This document shows, one piece after another, positions 1 to 11,111 of a DNA stretch of 64,000 nucleotides. Below the pieces are notes generated by a model. It was not told the DNA's origin. It saw nothing but the letters and a program-made list of their open reading frames with translations, and made no database searches. Each line of letters begins with the position of its first letter. Position 1 is the stretch's first letter. Source of the stretch: Tillandsia leiboldiana (Eukaryota > Streptophyta > Magnoliopsida > Poales > Bromeliaceae); contig CM055066.1 of NCBI GenBank assembly GCA_029204045.2, positions 62,001 to 126,000 of the forward strand. Direction: 5' to 3'. The translations under genes were made by a program, and so were the position numbers.

Positions 1-72
1 GATGAACCGGGTATTTCAGCCGTACTTAGACTTGTTTGTGGTTGTGTCATTGATGACATCTTGATCTACTCC
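1..72 (+). pseudogene. Ty3/gypsy reverse transcriptase fragment, cut by an assembly gap
   Basis: The 72 bases encode the catalytic stretch of a gypsy reverse transcriptase: MNRVFQPYLDLFVVV, then IDDILIYS. The same stretch occurs in the full element near 42,135-42,210. One T is missing just before the IDD codons, so the frame shifts there; the copy is dead or the contig end is of poor quality. The rest of the element lies outside the window or in the gap. Confidence 0.8.
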
Positions 73-172
73 NNNNNNNNNNNNNNNNNNNNNNNNNNNN
101 NNNNNNNNNNNNNNNNNNNNNNNNNNNNNNNNNNNNNNNNNNNNNNNNNNNNNNNNNNNNNNNNNNNNNNNN
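73..172. other. Assembly gap of exactly 100 N
   Basis: One hundred consecutive N. A round 100 usually marks a gap of unknown size, so sequences on the two sides may not be neighbours. Confidence 0.99.
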
Positions 173-1290
173 CGTTCCGTATGTTTGACGCATGATCTTC
201 ATTTTGATTTTCATACTGGATTAGAGAAGTAGGGTTTCGTTTTTTTCTCAGGGTTTCGGCGCCAAAAACTAGGGCTGCTTGTCCGATGGGGGATATCTAA
301 GGGTTTCCTATTTTTAGGGCTTTTGTATGATGGTGTAATTGGATGTTTTAATGGATGAATGTGCATGCTGTAATACACAGGGTTGTTTTTATTATCTGAC
401 GAATAAGAATTAGATGATTTTTTTTATAAATAATTTTATAAAATTGTATAATTATCAAATATTCCTCTATTTTTTTTTTTTTACAAAAATAATTTTAAGG
501 GGAAAGAGATGAGCATTCACCGCATTCATAAGTTTTAAAACTTATGAAAATCCTGATAAAGCATTTAAAAGGGGTGAATCCCGAAGCCCTTCTTCTTTTT
601 CTTCTTCTACTTTCTAATATGTTGATTGATATATTTTTTTGTCATGAATTTTAGTAATCTGTTGATATTTATTGTTGTAATCGATATATTTGTTGTCAAA
701 TATTGCATTTAAAAGTTTTAAAAAATTCTCAATGTATTGATAATTTTTAAAACTTCTTATTCTTCCCCACGCAGATATTGTGATTGATATATTTTCTTGT
801 CATGAATTTTATGAATCCTATATTTGTTGATGTTTATTGTTGTAATCGATATATTTGTTGTCAAATGTTGAATTTAAAATGTATAAAAAAATCTCAATGT
901 ATTGATGATTTTTTTTCAAAAATTACAAGTTGTGAGCTAGTGTAAGGGTTAAAAGCGGTGAACCATTCACCGCTTTTAAAAACGGTGAATGGTCCACTGC
1001 TTTTATAGGACTATAGTAAAATTTTGAAAAGTAAAGCGGTGAATGGTTCACCGCATTTAGATCCTCCGTTACCCACGAGTCTATTTTTACAAATAATTGT
1101 TTGAAAGGTCTATTTTTGTAAAAAAAAAAAATTAGGGGGTTTAGTTTTGTAAATAACCCAAATTAGATGATGTATCATCAAGTGTTCTTGTTATAATTGC
1201 TTTATTTGCGTTTTCTGTGTTATACTTAGTACCTGGATGGATCCGACATGTTTTTGAATTAATTTCTTCAGGAATTTTATGATTAATTAA
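173..1290 (+). repeat. Leader/intron-like segment, first copy, split by a MITE
   Basis: Bases ~200-407 and ~1172-1285 align in order with ~35,160-35,515 (shared: ATTAGGGTTTCGT-like start, GATGATGGTGTAATT, GGATGAATGTGCAT versus GGATGAGTGGGCAT, CATCAAGTGTTCTTGTTATA, GACATGTTTTTGAATTAATT). The second copy is uninterrupted, so the ~740 bp between the two blocks here is an insertion. The sequence resembles the start of a plant first intron, but no reading frame follows and I do not recognise the source gene. Confidence 0.75.
419..1160. mobile_element. Mutator-type MITE, about 742 bp, with target duplication
   Basis: Flanked by the identical 11-mer AATTAGATGAT at 408-418 and 1161-1171; Mutator-like elements duplicate 9 bp, and two matching bases can be chance. 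The ends are imperfect inverted repeats: the right end read in reverse begins GGGTTATTTACAAAAC and continues to a poly-T/ACAAAAATA block that matches the left end at ~420-495. No coding capacity. The interior (~950-1060) has three palindromes of the type GCGGTGAAYSRTTCACCGC. The uninterrupted paralogous site at ~35,380 confirms the insertion. Confidence 0.75.
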
Positions 1291-1920
1291 TTAATTGTTG
1301 GTTTTATCTTTTATCTTCCTTGTTGAGTGTTGCTATGGTGGAGTTTGGTTTGGTGTCGTGTTTTATTGCTCTTTATATTTTGAATGATATGTTGAATAAT
1401 CCTGGGCTATGTCTCAGATAATTTATAGTCCGCTTTATCACTATTTACTATTGAAGACATCTATTCAAACTTCGTATTTTAAGGCTAAACATGTCTTTTA
1501 GATGATTTCGAAAAATAATCATATTATTTAGATTAGCCAGTAAAGGTACATTTGACCGTCAACGAGTATGAAGTTAAGATAAATTGTTTGCACAGACGGA
1601 ATTTTACTGTCCGATATAAATTATGTAAGATTTGTTATTTTAAATTTATCTTACAAATTTATAATCAGACTATAAAGTGACACCTCTTTGTTCATAATGT
1701 AATACAGATACTCTCGTCATTTCAGGGGATATTTTATTTTCTGAGCATGGGAATAATACTTGTTTAATTCATCTAGTGCTTTGATTAAACAAACTGCTTG
1801 ACCCTTTCTTTTTAGTGAAGATGACTGCTAAATTAAACTGTGTCAGTTAACACTTCACAGTAGTATTTCTAGTGAAGATGACTGCTAAATTAAACTGTGT
1901 CGGTTCACAGTAGTATTTCT
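1291..1920. repeat. No gene; short tandem duplication at 1813-1920
   Basis: This AT-rich stretch holds no convincing reading frame. At its right end a block of about 57 bp starting TAGTGAAGATGACTGC (1813) is repeated from 1870 with small changes. The repeat province begins just after it. Confidence 0.6.
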
Positions 1921-1921
1921 C

Positions 1922-2631
1922 AACTTTGATTACTGTGTAGTATTTCCGGTTCAATACCGTTCCAAATCCGGTCCGATCCCGGTTAAAATCGAACAAAATT
2001 CTTTTATTTTGGATTTTAAACATTTTAAATTATTTTTTATATACAACAAATTATAATTTATAATTTAAAAACTTTTGAGTCACGTAAAATTCTATAAAAA
2101 AATAAAAATATATACAAAAATAAAATACAAAAAGAAATTAAAATTATGTTTGATGAATAAGTAGATTTAAAAATTGATATACCAAATGGACAATTGTTTA
2201 TATTCAAATTATAAATTCAAAATCAAATTTATATCATAATTTCTATTCAATAATTTAAATATAGTTCATAATTTAATTTTAATCAACTTTAATTAAATTT
2301 TGTTAATTGTTAATTCAAATTTAATATCCCAAACTATATTTAGCTCACAATTTAAACTAAAATTTTAAATTAAAAAGTATAAATTTTAGTTTAAATTATA
2401 TAAATAAATTAAGATATGATTTTATGTTTTAAAAGTTGATATAATTTCATATATTTTTTTAATTACATATTAATTATTTTTTATTTTCCACTAATTCGAA
2501 TGAATTCAAAATGTAAGTATGCATTTTTAAAATAAATATATCAAAATTTGAATTTCTATTAGATAACAGAATTTAAATTTAAATTTCGTATAATTTAAAT
2601 ATTTTTAAAAATTTTTAATTCAATTTTATTA

Positions 2632-2682
<51 letters not shown>

Positions 2683-4995
2683 GATTCTTGGTTGATATAT
2701 AGTAAACTATATTATCACGGGCCTAAATGGGTTCGATTCTTGTCCGGTCCGATAGCTGCAAAATCTCCATCCCGGTTTGGCCCGCTACAATCCCTGCTCG
2801 TACGGACACTCCTTCTTGGTTTGATCCTTGTCCAATTCCAGTCCAAATCTGGCCCGATATTCGTCTAAATCAGGTCCAATACCGGTTTAAATTGAACCAA
2901 ATTCTTTTAGTTTGGTTTTTTAGATTTTTCACTTATTTATATACAAAAAAATAAAATTTATAATTTAAAAACACGTAAAATTCTAAATAAAATAAAAAAT
3001 TATACAAAAATAAAATACTAAAATAATTTAAAATTATGTTTGATGAATAAGTTGATTTAAAAATGGATATGTCAAATCGATAATTGTTTAGATTTAAATA
3101 TTAAATTCGAAATTAAATTTATATATTAATTTTTTATCCATAAATTTAAATATAGTTTATAATTTAAATTTAATCCGCTTTAATTAAAATTCGTTATAGT
3201 TTAAAAAAAATGAATAATATACAGTAAACAAATTTTCAAAGGCCTAAATGGGTCCGATTCCTGGCAGGCCCGATAGCAGCAAGATCCCACTCCCAGTTTG
3301 GCCCGCTTCGATCCCGGCCCCCTCCAATATCTGCTCGGACCGAGATTCCTTCATGTTTCGATTCCAGTCCAAGTACGGCCCAATTCCGGTTCAATACCGG
3401 TCCAAATCCGGTTCGATTCCGGTCCAAATCCGGTCGGACCCCGGTTAAAATCGAACCAAAATCTTTTATTTATAATTTTAAACATTTTAAATTATTTATA
3501 TACAACAAATTATAATTTATAATTTTAAAACTTTTGAGTTACGTGAAATTCTAAAAAAAATAAATATATATACAAAAATAAAATAAAAAAATAATAATAA
3601 AATTATGTTTGATGAATAAGTATATTTAAAAATAGATGTGTCAAATTGACAATTATTTAGATTCAAATGATAAATTCAAATTAAATTTATATCATAATTT
3701 CTATTCAAAAATTAAAATATAGTTTATAATTTAATTTTAATACACTTTAATTAAAATTGCTATTTCAGAATTTTCACTTATTTACATACGAAAAAATAAA
3801 ATTTATAATTTAAAAACTTTTGAGTCACGAAAAATTCTAAATAAAACAAAAAATTATACAAAAATAAAATACTAAAATAATTAAAAATTATGTTTGATGA
3901 ATAACTTGATTTAAAAACACATATGTCAAATTGAAAATTATTTAGATTTAAATAAAAAATTTGAAATTAAATTTTTGTTTCAATTTTTATCCATAAATTT
4001 AAATATAGTTTATAATTTAAATTTAATCTACTTTAATTAAATATCGTTTTTAATGTAAATATTTCAAAATTTGAATTTTTATTCTATTAAAAAATTAAAA
4101 TTAAAATCTTCTATAAATTAAATATTTTTAAAAATTTTTAATTCAAATTTATTATGTAGAAAAAAAAAAAAAAAAACAATATATAGTAAACTACATTTTC
4201 ACGCTCCTAAGTGGGTCCGATTACTGCTCGGCCCGATAGCTGCAAGATCCCCATCCCGGTTTGGCCCGCTCCAATCCCTGCTCGGACCGAGACTCCTTCA
4301 TGGTTCGATTCCGGTCCAATTTCCGCCCGGCCCGATAAATGATTCTTGGTTGATATATAGCAAACTCCATATTCTCGGACCTAAATGGGTCCAATTCGTT
4401 CCCGGCCGGATATCGGTCCATTACAGGTCCAAATCAGGTCCAATCCCTGTTTACATTGAACCGAATTCTTTTATTTTGAGTTTTCAAAATTTTTACTTAT
4501 TTATATACAAAAAGTTAAAATTTATAATTTAAAAAATTTTGAGTCACGTAAAATTCTAAATAAAATAAAAAATCATACAAAAGTAAAATACTAAAATAAT
4601 TAAAAATTATGCTTGTTGAATAAGTTGATTTAAAAATAGATATGTCAAATCGACAATTGTTTAGATTTAAATATTAAATTCGAAATTAAATTTATATTTT
4701 AACTTTTATCCATAAATTTAAATATAGTTTATAATTTAAATTTAATCCGTTTTAATTAAAATTTGTTAATTGTTAACTCAAATTTAATATCCCAAACTAT
4801 ATTTAGCTCACAATTTTTTATATTTTTTTAAATTAGATATAAATTCATCTATTTTTTAGAATACATATTAAACACTTTTATTTTTTGTTTTATATAATTT
4901 TATATTTAAAAATATAAAAGAATTCAATTTTTTTTCTAACTGTTAATAAAAAAAAAATTCTGGTTAAAAATAATCAAAATTTTAAAATTTTAATT
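1922..4995 (+). repeat. Diverged copies of the GC-island/AT-rich repeat family
   Basis: GC-rich islands at ~1945-1990 (partial), 2702-2900, 3236-3460 and 4195-4460 are built from GGTCCAAATCC-type subrepeats and open with GGGCCTAAATGGGTCCG-like sequence. Between them lies DNA of about 85% A+T with family landmarks also found in the 16-29 kb array: GAGTCACGTAAAATTCTA, GTTTGATGAATAAG, and TTGTTAATTGTTAATTC followed by CCAAAACTATATTTAG. Copies are truncated and rearranged, so there is no regular period. Short open frames in the islands are products of the subrepeats and are not annotated as genes. Confidence 0.8.
2635..2680 (+). repeat. Poly(A) tract of 46 bases at a repeat boundary
   Basis: An uninterrupted A run directly before the start of a GC island (CCGATTCTTGG, then GGGCCTAAATGGG). 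Shorter A runs sit at the same place in other copies (~4158-4175, ~5631-5640, ~7894-7901). Confidence 0.9.
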
Positions 4996-5830
4996 ATTTA
5001 TATCCAAAAATTTAAAATTCACTATCAAATAAAATAAAATAAAAAAAGAATTACAAGTGTTTAAAAATTACAAAAATAATAATATATATATATATATATA
5101 TACAAATATACAAAAATAAACTACAAATATAAACAAAAAAAAAAAGTACGTTTGATGAATAAAATGATTTTAAAATAGATATATCAAAACAACAAGTGTT
5201 TAAAATCAAATAGCAAGCTCAAAACTAAATTTTTATTTTAATTTTTATTTATAAATTTAAATATAATTTCAAATTTAATTTTAAACCACTTTAATCAAAA
5301 TTCGTTAATTGTTAATTCAAATTTAATATTCAAAACTATATTTAGCTCATAATTTAAACTCAAATTTTAATTTAAAAAATATAAATTTAATTTAAATTAT
5401 ATAAATAATTTAAGATATAATTTATATATTTTAATTAGATATAATTTCTTATAACATTTTAATTACGTATTAATTATTTTTTTTTATTTTCCGTATGAAT
5501 CCAAAAGGTAAGAAATCGTTTTTAAAATAAATGTATCGAAATTTGAATTCCCATTCAATTAAAAAATTAAAATTTAATTTTTCTCAAATTTAAAAATTTT
5601 TAAAATTTTTTAATTCCAATTTATTATTCAAAAAAAAAAATTGAATAATATACAGTAAACTAATTTTTACGGGCCTAAATGGGCGCGATTCCTGGCAGGC
5701 CCTATTTCTGATCCAGCGTATGTAGTCAACACCTTTCAAAATTTTTGCGTATCTTGTTCCAATTTTACCCGATAACCCAATAATACAAAAATAGCCCAAA
5801 TTATCGGATACGATAACAACTCCTTCACCC
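4996..5830 (+). repeat. Copy 1 of a duplicated segment (partner 7262-8103)
   Basis: Collinear with 7262-8103. Both contain GTTTGATGAATAAAATGATTT, the CCAAAACTATATTTAGCTC landmark, an A run, then GGGCCTAAATGGGCGCGATT and a GC-poor tail GTATGTAGTCAACACCT...CCCGATAACCCAATAAT. The copies are offset by about 2.26 kb. They diverge right after TCCTTCACCCG: copy 1 continues into a CGGCTCGGCCCG island, copy 2 into an unrelated GC-rich block. Confidence 0.75.
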
Positions 5831-5965
5831 GAAACGGTTCGGCTCGGCTCGTTGTGCGTCGGCCCGGCCCGAATATATTGGATAGGCTCAGTTCGGCCTA
5901 GCTTAGCTGGGCCAGGCCTTTGAAGGCTCGGCCTTGCTTTTTTGAGCTGGGCTAGGCGTTACGGG
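5831..5965 (+). repeat. GC-rich island of GGCTCGGCCCG type
   Basis: A stretch rich in GGCTCGG, GGCCCGG and GGGCC words inside AT-rich DNA. It resembles the longer islands at 30,190-30,605 and 33,297-33,745 and differs from the GGTCCAA islands. No coding function is supported. Confidence 0.6.
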
Positions 5966-6059
5966 CTTTGTACATACAATCAGCTATTGTTTAGTAAATT
6001 ATAAAACTAATTTTCACGGGCTTTGTACGTACAACAAATAGACCAATTTTAATAAATTA

Positions 6060-6605
6060 TAAAATTAATAAAATAAATAAATAAAATTCAGGTTCCAAAT
6101 ATAAAATAATTTAAAAATAGACCAATCAAATCAGCTATTGTTTAGTTTCAAATAATAGATTCAAAATTAAAATTAAATTTTAAGTTTGTTTCGTAAATTT
6201 TAAATCTAAATTCAAACTTTAATATAAATTTTTTAAAAAAACTCATATTTTCAAAGCGTGGATGTACCATGCTAGAATAATTTGTATATTTTGTAACATA
6301 TATAAATAAATATTTATGATACTAATAGATAAAATTAATAAAACAAATAAATAAAATTCACGTTCCAAATATAAAATGATTTAAAAATAGACCAATCAAA
6401 TCAGCTATTATTTAGTTTCAAATAATAGATTAAAAATTAAAATTAAATTTTAAGTTTGATTCATAAATTTTAAATCTAAATTCAAACTTTAATATAAATT
6501 TTTAAATAAACTCAGATTTTCAAAGTGTGGATGTACCATGCTAGAATAATTTGTATTTTTTGTAACATATATAAATAAATATTTATGATACTAATAGATA
6601 AAATT
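6060..6605 (+). repeat. Two tandem copies of a ~270-bp AT-rich unit
   Basis: The block AAAATTAATAAAATAAATAA...GTTCCAAATATAAAAT...GATGTACCATGCTAGAATAA...TTTATGATACTAATAG starts at 6060 and again at about 6331, with only scattered differences. No open frame. The following ~530 bp (6606-7140) are AT-rich with nothing recognisable. Confidence 0.8.
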
Positions 6606-7139
6606 GAGATACTATTTAAAAATTCATCTAAAAAGAAAAAATATTTAATGATATAGAAATTTATGAATTTTATCTTATATAATTCAAATTTAAATTATAT
6701 GATATTTTATTAAAGTTATGAATTAAAAAATTTATTATTAAATAATAAAAATTAAAATTTATGATTTTTTTAATTAAAGTTAAAATTTGTGTTTAAATTA
6801 TGAATTAAATTTTATTATGAATATCAAATTTGAATTAAAAAAATTAAAATTAATAAATCAGAAGAAAATTAAATTTGAATTTTCGAATTAAATGCAAATT
6901 AAAATTTTGATACATTTATTTTAAAACACATACTTAAATTTTAGATTTATTTAAATTAAAAAAATATATAAAAATATTTAATATATATCAGCAATCATAT
7001 AAATTTAAATATAGAAATTTTCTAACGAAATTTAGGCCGATAATTCAATTTAGTATTTTTTATTTTAAGTAAGTGGGCTCCCGTAATGAACTTTGAGCCT
7101 TTGGCAGAGTAAGTGGGCTCCCATCACCTCACTCCCAAG

Positions 7140-8103
7140 GACTTAAGAAAGCCCATATATCTGCTCGGACCGAGATTCCTTCATGTTTGGATTCCAGTCC
7201 AAGTATGTCCCAATTCCGGTTCAATACCGGTCCAAATCCAGTCCGATCGTGGTTAAAATTGAACCAAATTCTTTTATTTTGAATTTTAAACATTTAAAAT
7301 TATTTATATACAACAAATTATAATTTATAATTTAAAAACTTTTGAGTCACGTGAAATTCTAACTAAAATAAAAAAATATACAAAAATAAACTACAAATAT
7401 AAATAAAAATTATGTTTGATGAATAAAATGATTTAAAAATAGATATACCAAAACAACAAGTGTTTAAAATCAAATAGTAAGCTGAAAACTAAATTTTTAT
7501 TTTAATTTTTATACATAAATTTAAATATAATTTCAAATTTAATTTCAAACCATTTTAATCAAAATTTGTTAATTGTTAATTCAAATTTAATATCCAAAAC
7601 TATATTTAGCTCATAATTTAAACTCGAATTTTAATTTAAAAAATATAAATTTAATTTAAATTATATGAATAATTTAAGATATAATTTTATATATTTTAAT
7701 TAGATATAATTTTGTATAATTTTTTAATTATATATTAATTGTTTTTTTTATTTTCCGTATGAATTCAAAATGTAAGAAATCGTTTTTAAAATAAATGTAT
7801 CGAAATTTGATTTTCCATACAATTAAAAAATTAAAAATTAATTTTTCTCAAATTTGAAAATTTTTAAAAATTTTCAATACAAATTTATTATTCAAAAAAA
7901 ATAAAAATAAATGAATGATATACACTAAACTAATTTTTACGGGCCTAAAATGGGCGCGATTTCTGGCATGCCCTATTTCTGGTCCAGCGTATGTAGTCAA
8001 CACCTGCCAAAATTTTTGCGTATCTTGTCCTAATTTTACCCGATAACCCAATAATCCAAAAACAGCTCAAATTATCGGATCCGATAACAACTCCTTCACC
8101 CGT
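7140..8103 (+). repeat. GC-island remnant and copy 2 of the 4996-5830 segment
   Basis: Bases 7157-7250 repeat the island text seen at 3330-3440 (GCTCGGACCGAGATTCC, CCGGTTCAATACCGGTCC). From 7262 the sequence follows 4996-5830 to TCCTTCACCCG at ~8101. Confidence 0.7.
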
Positions 8104-8312
8104 AACGGCCGTCGAAGGCGGATCGGCAACAGTCACGGCGTGGGCGACGGCGCGACGCCACGGCGGCAAAGCGGCGCGACTGTCACGTCGTGGGCGGCGG
8201 CGGGGCCTGCAGCGGCGGCGACGACGGCTGTGGCATGGCCGCCGGTAGACGCGTTGCCGGTGGCCGCGCGTTTGCCGGCTGCGCGGCTGCGGGTGCGGCG
8301 TGGCGGGGACAT
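8104..8312. other. Unusual ~210-bp GC-rich block, possible captured gene fragment
   Basis: About 80% G+C with almost no A+T runs, abruptly bordered by AT-rich repeat DNA. Unlike the other islands it lacks GGTCCAA or GGCTCGG words. It is made of GCGGCG, GTGGGCG and CACGGCG sequence such as occurs in GC-rich monocot exons. One forward frame from 8140 stays open for 64 codons (alanine/valine-rich) but runs into the AT-rich flank. I recognise no protein family. Confidence 0.45.
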
Positions 8313-9534
8313 AACTTTAAATTTTTTTTTTTAAGTTAAATTAAATTAACTTTAAAATTTTAATTTTGTAAAGTTATGTCCAAATAATTGTTTAAAGATT
8401 TATAATTTTTATAAACTCATATTGGAATACTATTTTAAATTTTAAATTTAAGATTTTTTGTATAAATAATTAAAAGTTCTAAATTTTAATTATTTTAACC
8501 ATAATTAAAATTTGAGTTTTGTTCATAAATATAAATATAAATTTTTTCACTTAATTAATTTAATTAATTGTCACTAACGCAAGTGGCAAAGAATTTGGTG
8601 GTTGAAATCAGAGACCCGATTTCGAAGCCGCTCTAGATTTCATGTATGCTATGAAACATTTAAAAATTATAAATTTAACTTTAAATTATATAAATAAAAT
8701 AAGATATGATTTATATATTTTTAAATTAGATATAATTTTATCTTTTTTTTAAAAAAACGTATTAGTTATTCTGTTATTTTCATCGAATGAATTCAAAACG
8801 TATGTATGCGTTTTTAAAATAAATATTTCAAAATTTGAATTTTCATTCAATTAAAAAAAATAGAATTTAATTTTCCTACAATTTGAATATTTTTTAATTT
8901 CAAGACAATTTAAACTCAAATTTTAATTTTAAAAAAATAAATTTTATTTTAAATTATATAAATATATTAACATGTGTTTTATATATTTTTAAATTAGATA
9001 TAAATAAACTATTTTAATTAAAAAATAAAATTTATTTTTCCTACAATTTAAATATTTAAAAAAAAATTAAATCAAATTTATCGTCTATGAAAAAAATAAA
9101 CGATTCTTGATTGGTGTACAATAAATTACATTTTTAATTCAAGTTCCATAATTTAAATATTCAAAATCCAAATTTTATATTTCAAGTTCCAAAATTAAAA
9201 TTTTAAATTTTAAATATTAAAATTAAAATACCAATGTTTTAAAATTTAAATTTTAAATTATAATATTAAAATTGAAATAGAAAAATTAAATTCATTTTTT
9301 AAATTTTAATTTGAAAATTTAAGTAAAGATTTAAAAATTAAAATTTGAATTTTAAAATTTTCCATTTTTAATTTTAAATTAAATTATAAAATTTTAATAT
9401 TTTTCTAAATTTAAATTTTATATTTTAATTTTTAAATTTCAGATTTTTTAAAAAAATTTATATTTGAATATTCAAATTGTAAAACTTTTATATTTAGTAC
9501 TCTCGTCAGTTTGGGAAAGTTTCATGAATCAAAC
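8313..9534. repeat. AT-rich remnants of the repeat family and cryptically simple DNA
   Basis: No gene. Parts (8650-8900, 8940-9100) carry the family's AAATTTGAATTTTCATTCAATTAAA words. From ~9130 to 9480 the sequence is almost only permutations of AAATTTTAAA, as in 30,860-32,850. Confidence 0.6.
8571..8650 (+). mobile_element. Possible head of a degenerate tRNA-derived SINE
   Basis: GTCACTAACGCAAGTGGCAA followed by AGAATTTGGTGGTTG and GATTTCGAAGCC resembles the 5' region of plant tRNA-derived SINEs: an A-box-like AAGTGGCAAAG and, about 35 bases on, a B-box-like GATTTCGAAGCC (consensus GGTTCGAANCC, one extra base). The body and the 3' tail cannot be recognised, so this is a fragment at best. 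Confidence 0.4.
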
Positions 9535-9883
9535 TTAAACAAATTTAGGCCCGTACCCGGCCCGGTTCGATCCCGTCCACAGCCCGCTTCGATCCCAGGT
9601 CAGACCGAGATTCCTTCAAGGTCTGATGCGGCTCTATTCCGGTCCAAATCCAGTCCAATTCTGATCTAAATCCGATTAGATTCCGGTCCAATCCCAGTTT
9701 GGTCGGTGCCGGCCCGGCCTATTATACATATATATCTTTTGTTTTAAAATTTTTTATCTTTAAAAATATAAAAGAATTCAAAAAAAAATATAACTATTAA
9801 AAATTTATTAATGTTAAAAATAATCAAAATTTTAAAACTTTTGATTATTTATATACAAAAAATTAAAATTTACAATTTAATGT
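9535..9883 (+). repeat. GC-island copy and start of its AT-rich arm
   Basis: The island at ~9546-9722 reads GGCCCGTACCCGGCCCGG...CAGACCGAGATTCCTTCAAGG...GGTCCAATCCC and closely matches the island at 15,245-15,470. The arm that follows (TTTAAAAATATAAAAGAATTC, TTTTGATTATTTATATAC) is collinear with the arms of the central array and with 13,560-13,700. The Mutator-like element begins at its end. Confidence 0.75.
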
Positions 9884-10000
9884 GGGATAATTGCATACAT
9901 GTCCCTCCAAATAGGTCGGATTTCAAATATATCCCCGCAAATTTCAACTTTTCATATTTATCCCTGCAAAAATCCACCGTTATTCAAATATGCCCCTCTG
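9884..10000 (+). repeat. Left terminal inverted repeat of the MULE
   Basis: Pairs with 13,325-13,440 over roughly 115 bp with about ten mismatches counted by eye. The words GTCCCTCCAAATAGGTCGGA, CAAATTTCAACTTT and CATATTTATCCCTGCAAAAA are shared. Confidence 0.85.
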
Positions 10001-10059
10001 TTAGGAAAATTGAGTTAACCATAGGTTAAATGCTTAACCTTGGTTAGATTAGCAATTTA

Positions 10060-10990
10060 GCTCATTTTAGCTCAATTTAGCTCAATTTAGCAATTTAGCT
10101 CAATTAAGCTCAATTTAGCTCAAGCAGCAGCAAGCAGCAAGCTCAAGCAGGATTCGAATCCTGCTGCTGCTTGAGCTAACTCAACAGCAAGCAGCAGCAA
10201 GCTGCTTGCTACTGCTGCTGAAGCAGCAAGCAGTAAGCTGCTTGCTGCCAAGCAGCAGCAGCTTGCTGCTTGCTTCTGCTTGCTTAGCAGCAAGCAGCAA
10301 GCAGCAAGCTGCTTGCTGCTTGCTTCTGCTTGCTTAGCAGCAAGCAGCAAGCAGCTTGCTGCCAAGCAGCTTGCAGCTTGCTGCTTGCTGCTAAGCAAGC
10401 AGCAAGCAGCTTGCAGCTTGCTGCTTGCTTAGCAGCAAGCAGCAAGCAGCAAGCTGCAAGCTGCTTGCTGCTTGAGCAGAAGCAGGCAATTGGGATTTTA
10501 TTGAGGTTAATTGAGGTTAATTGAGGATTTAACTCAATTTAGCTCAATTTAGCAATTTAGCTCAATGTAACTCAATTTAGCTCAATTTAGCTCAATTTAG
10601 CTCAATTTAGCAATTTAGCTCAATTTAGCTCAATTAAGCTCAATTAAGCTCAATTAAGCTCAATTTAGCTCAATTTAGCTCAAGCAGCAGCAAGCAGCAA
10701 GCTCAAGCTGGATTCGAATCCTGCTGCTGCTTGAGCTAACTCAACAGCAAGCAGCAGCAAGCTGCTTGCTACTGCTGCTGAAGCAGCAAGCAGTAAGCTG
10801 CTTGCTGCCAAGCAGCAGCAGCAGCAAGCAGCAAGCTGCTTGCTTGCTGCCAAGCAGCTTGCAGCTTGCTGCTTGCTTCTGCTTGCTTAGCAGCAAGCAG
10901 CAAGCTGCAAGCTGCTTCCTGCTTGAGCAGAAGCAGGCAATTGGGATTTTATTGAGGTTAATTGAGGTTAATTGGGTCTTTAATTGAGCA
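10060..10990. repeat. Compound tandem repeats replacing the transposase core
   Basis: Two motifs alternate: a 10-mer AGCTCAATTT (also AGCTCAATTA) at ~10,065-10,120 and ~10,530-10,680, and GCAGCAAGCAGC/GCTTGCTGCTTG words at ~10,120-10,480 and ~10,680-10,930. The second half repeats the first: both have CAAGCAGCAGCAAGCAGCAA, a GGATTCGAATCC palindrome, then TGCTTGAGCTAACTCAACAG and GCAGGCAATTGGGATTTTAT. The direct and reverse words can pair into hairpins. Leucine/alanine/serine-rich open frames here on both strands are products of the repeat. Confidence 0.85.
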
Positions 10991-11111
10991 GAAGCTTGCT
11001 GCTTGAGTAGGGTTTGGGTCTTTAATTGAGGTTAATTGGGATTTTATTGTGTCTTATATGAGCTGTATTTTGTGATGCACTACAATGCTATCTAATCTTC
11101 ACAATCTGTAG

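Noticed and set aside
10145..10165. GCAGGATTCGAATCCTGC, which looks like a tRNA T-arm
   Set aside because: The loop has 8 rather than 7 bases (extra A), no anticodon or acceptor arms surround it, and the palindrome belongs to the duplicated repeat block.
10120..10524. Leucine/alanine/serine-rich open frames on both strands
   Set aside because: They are direct translations of GCAGCAAG tandem repeats.
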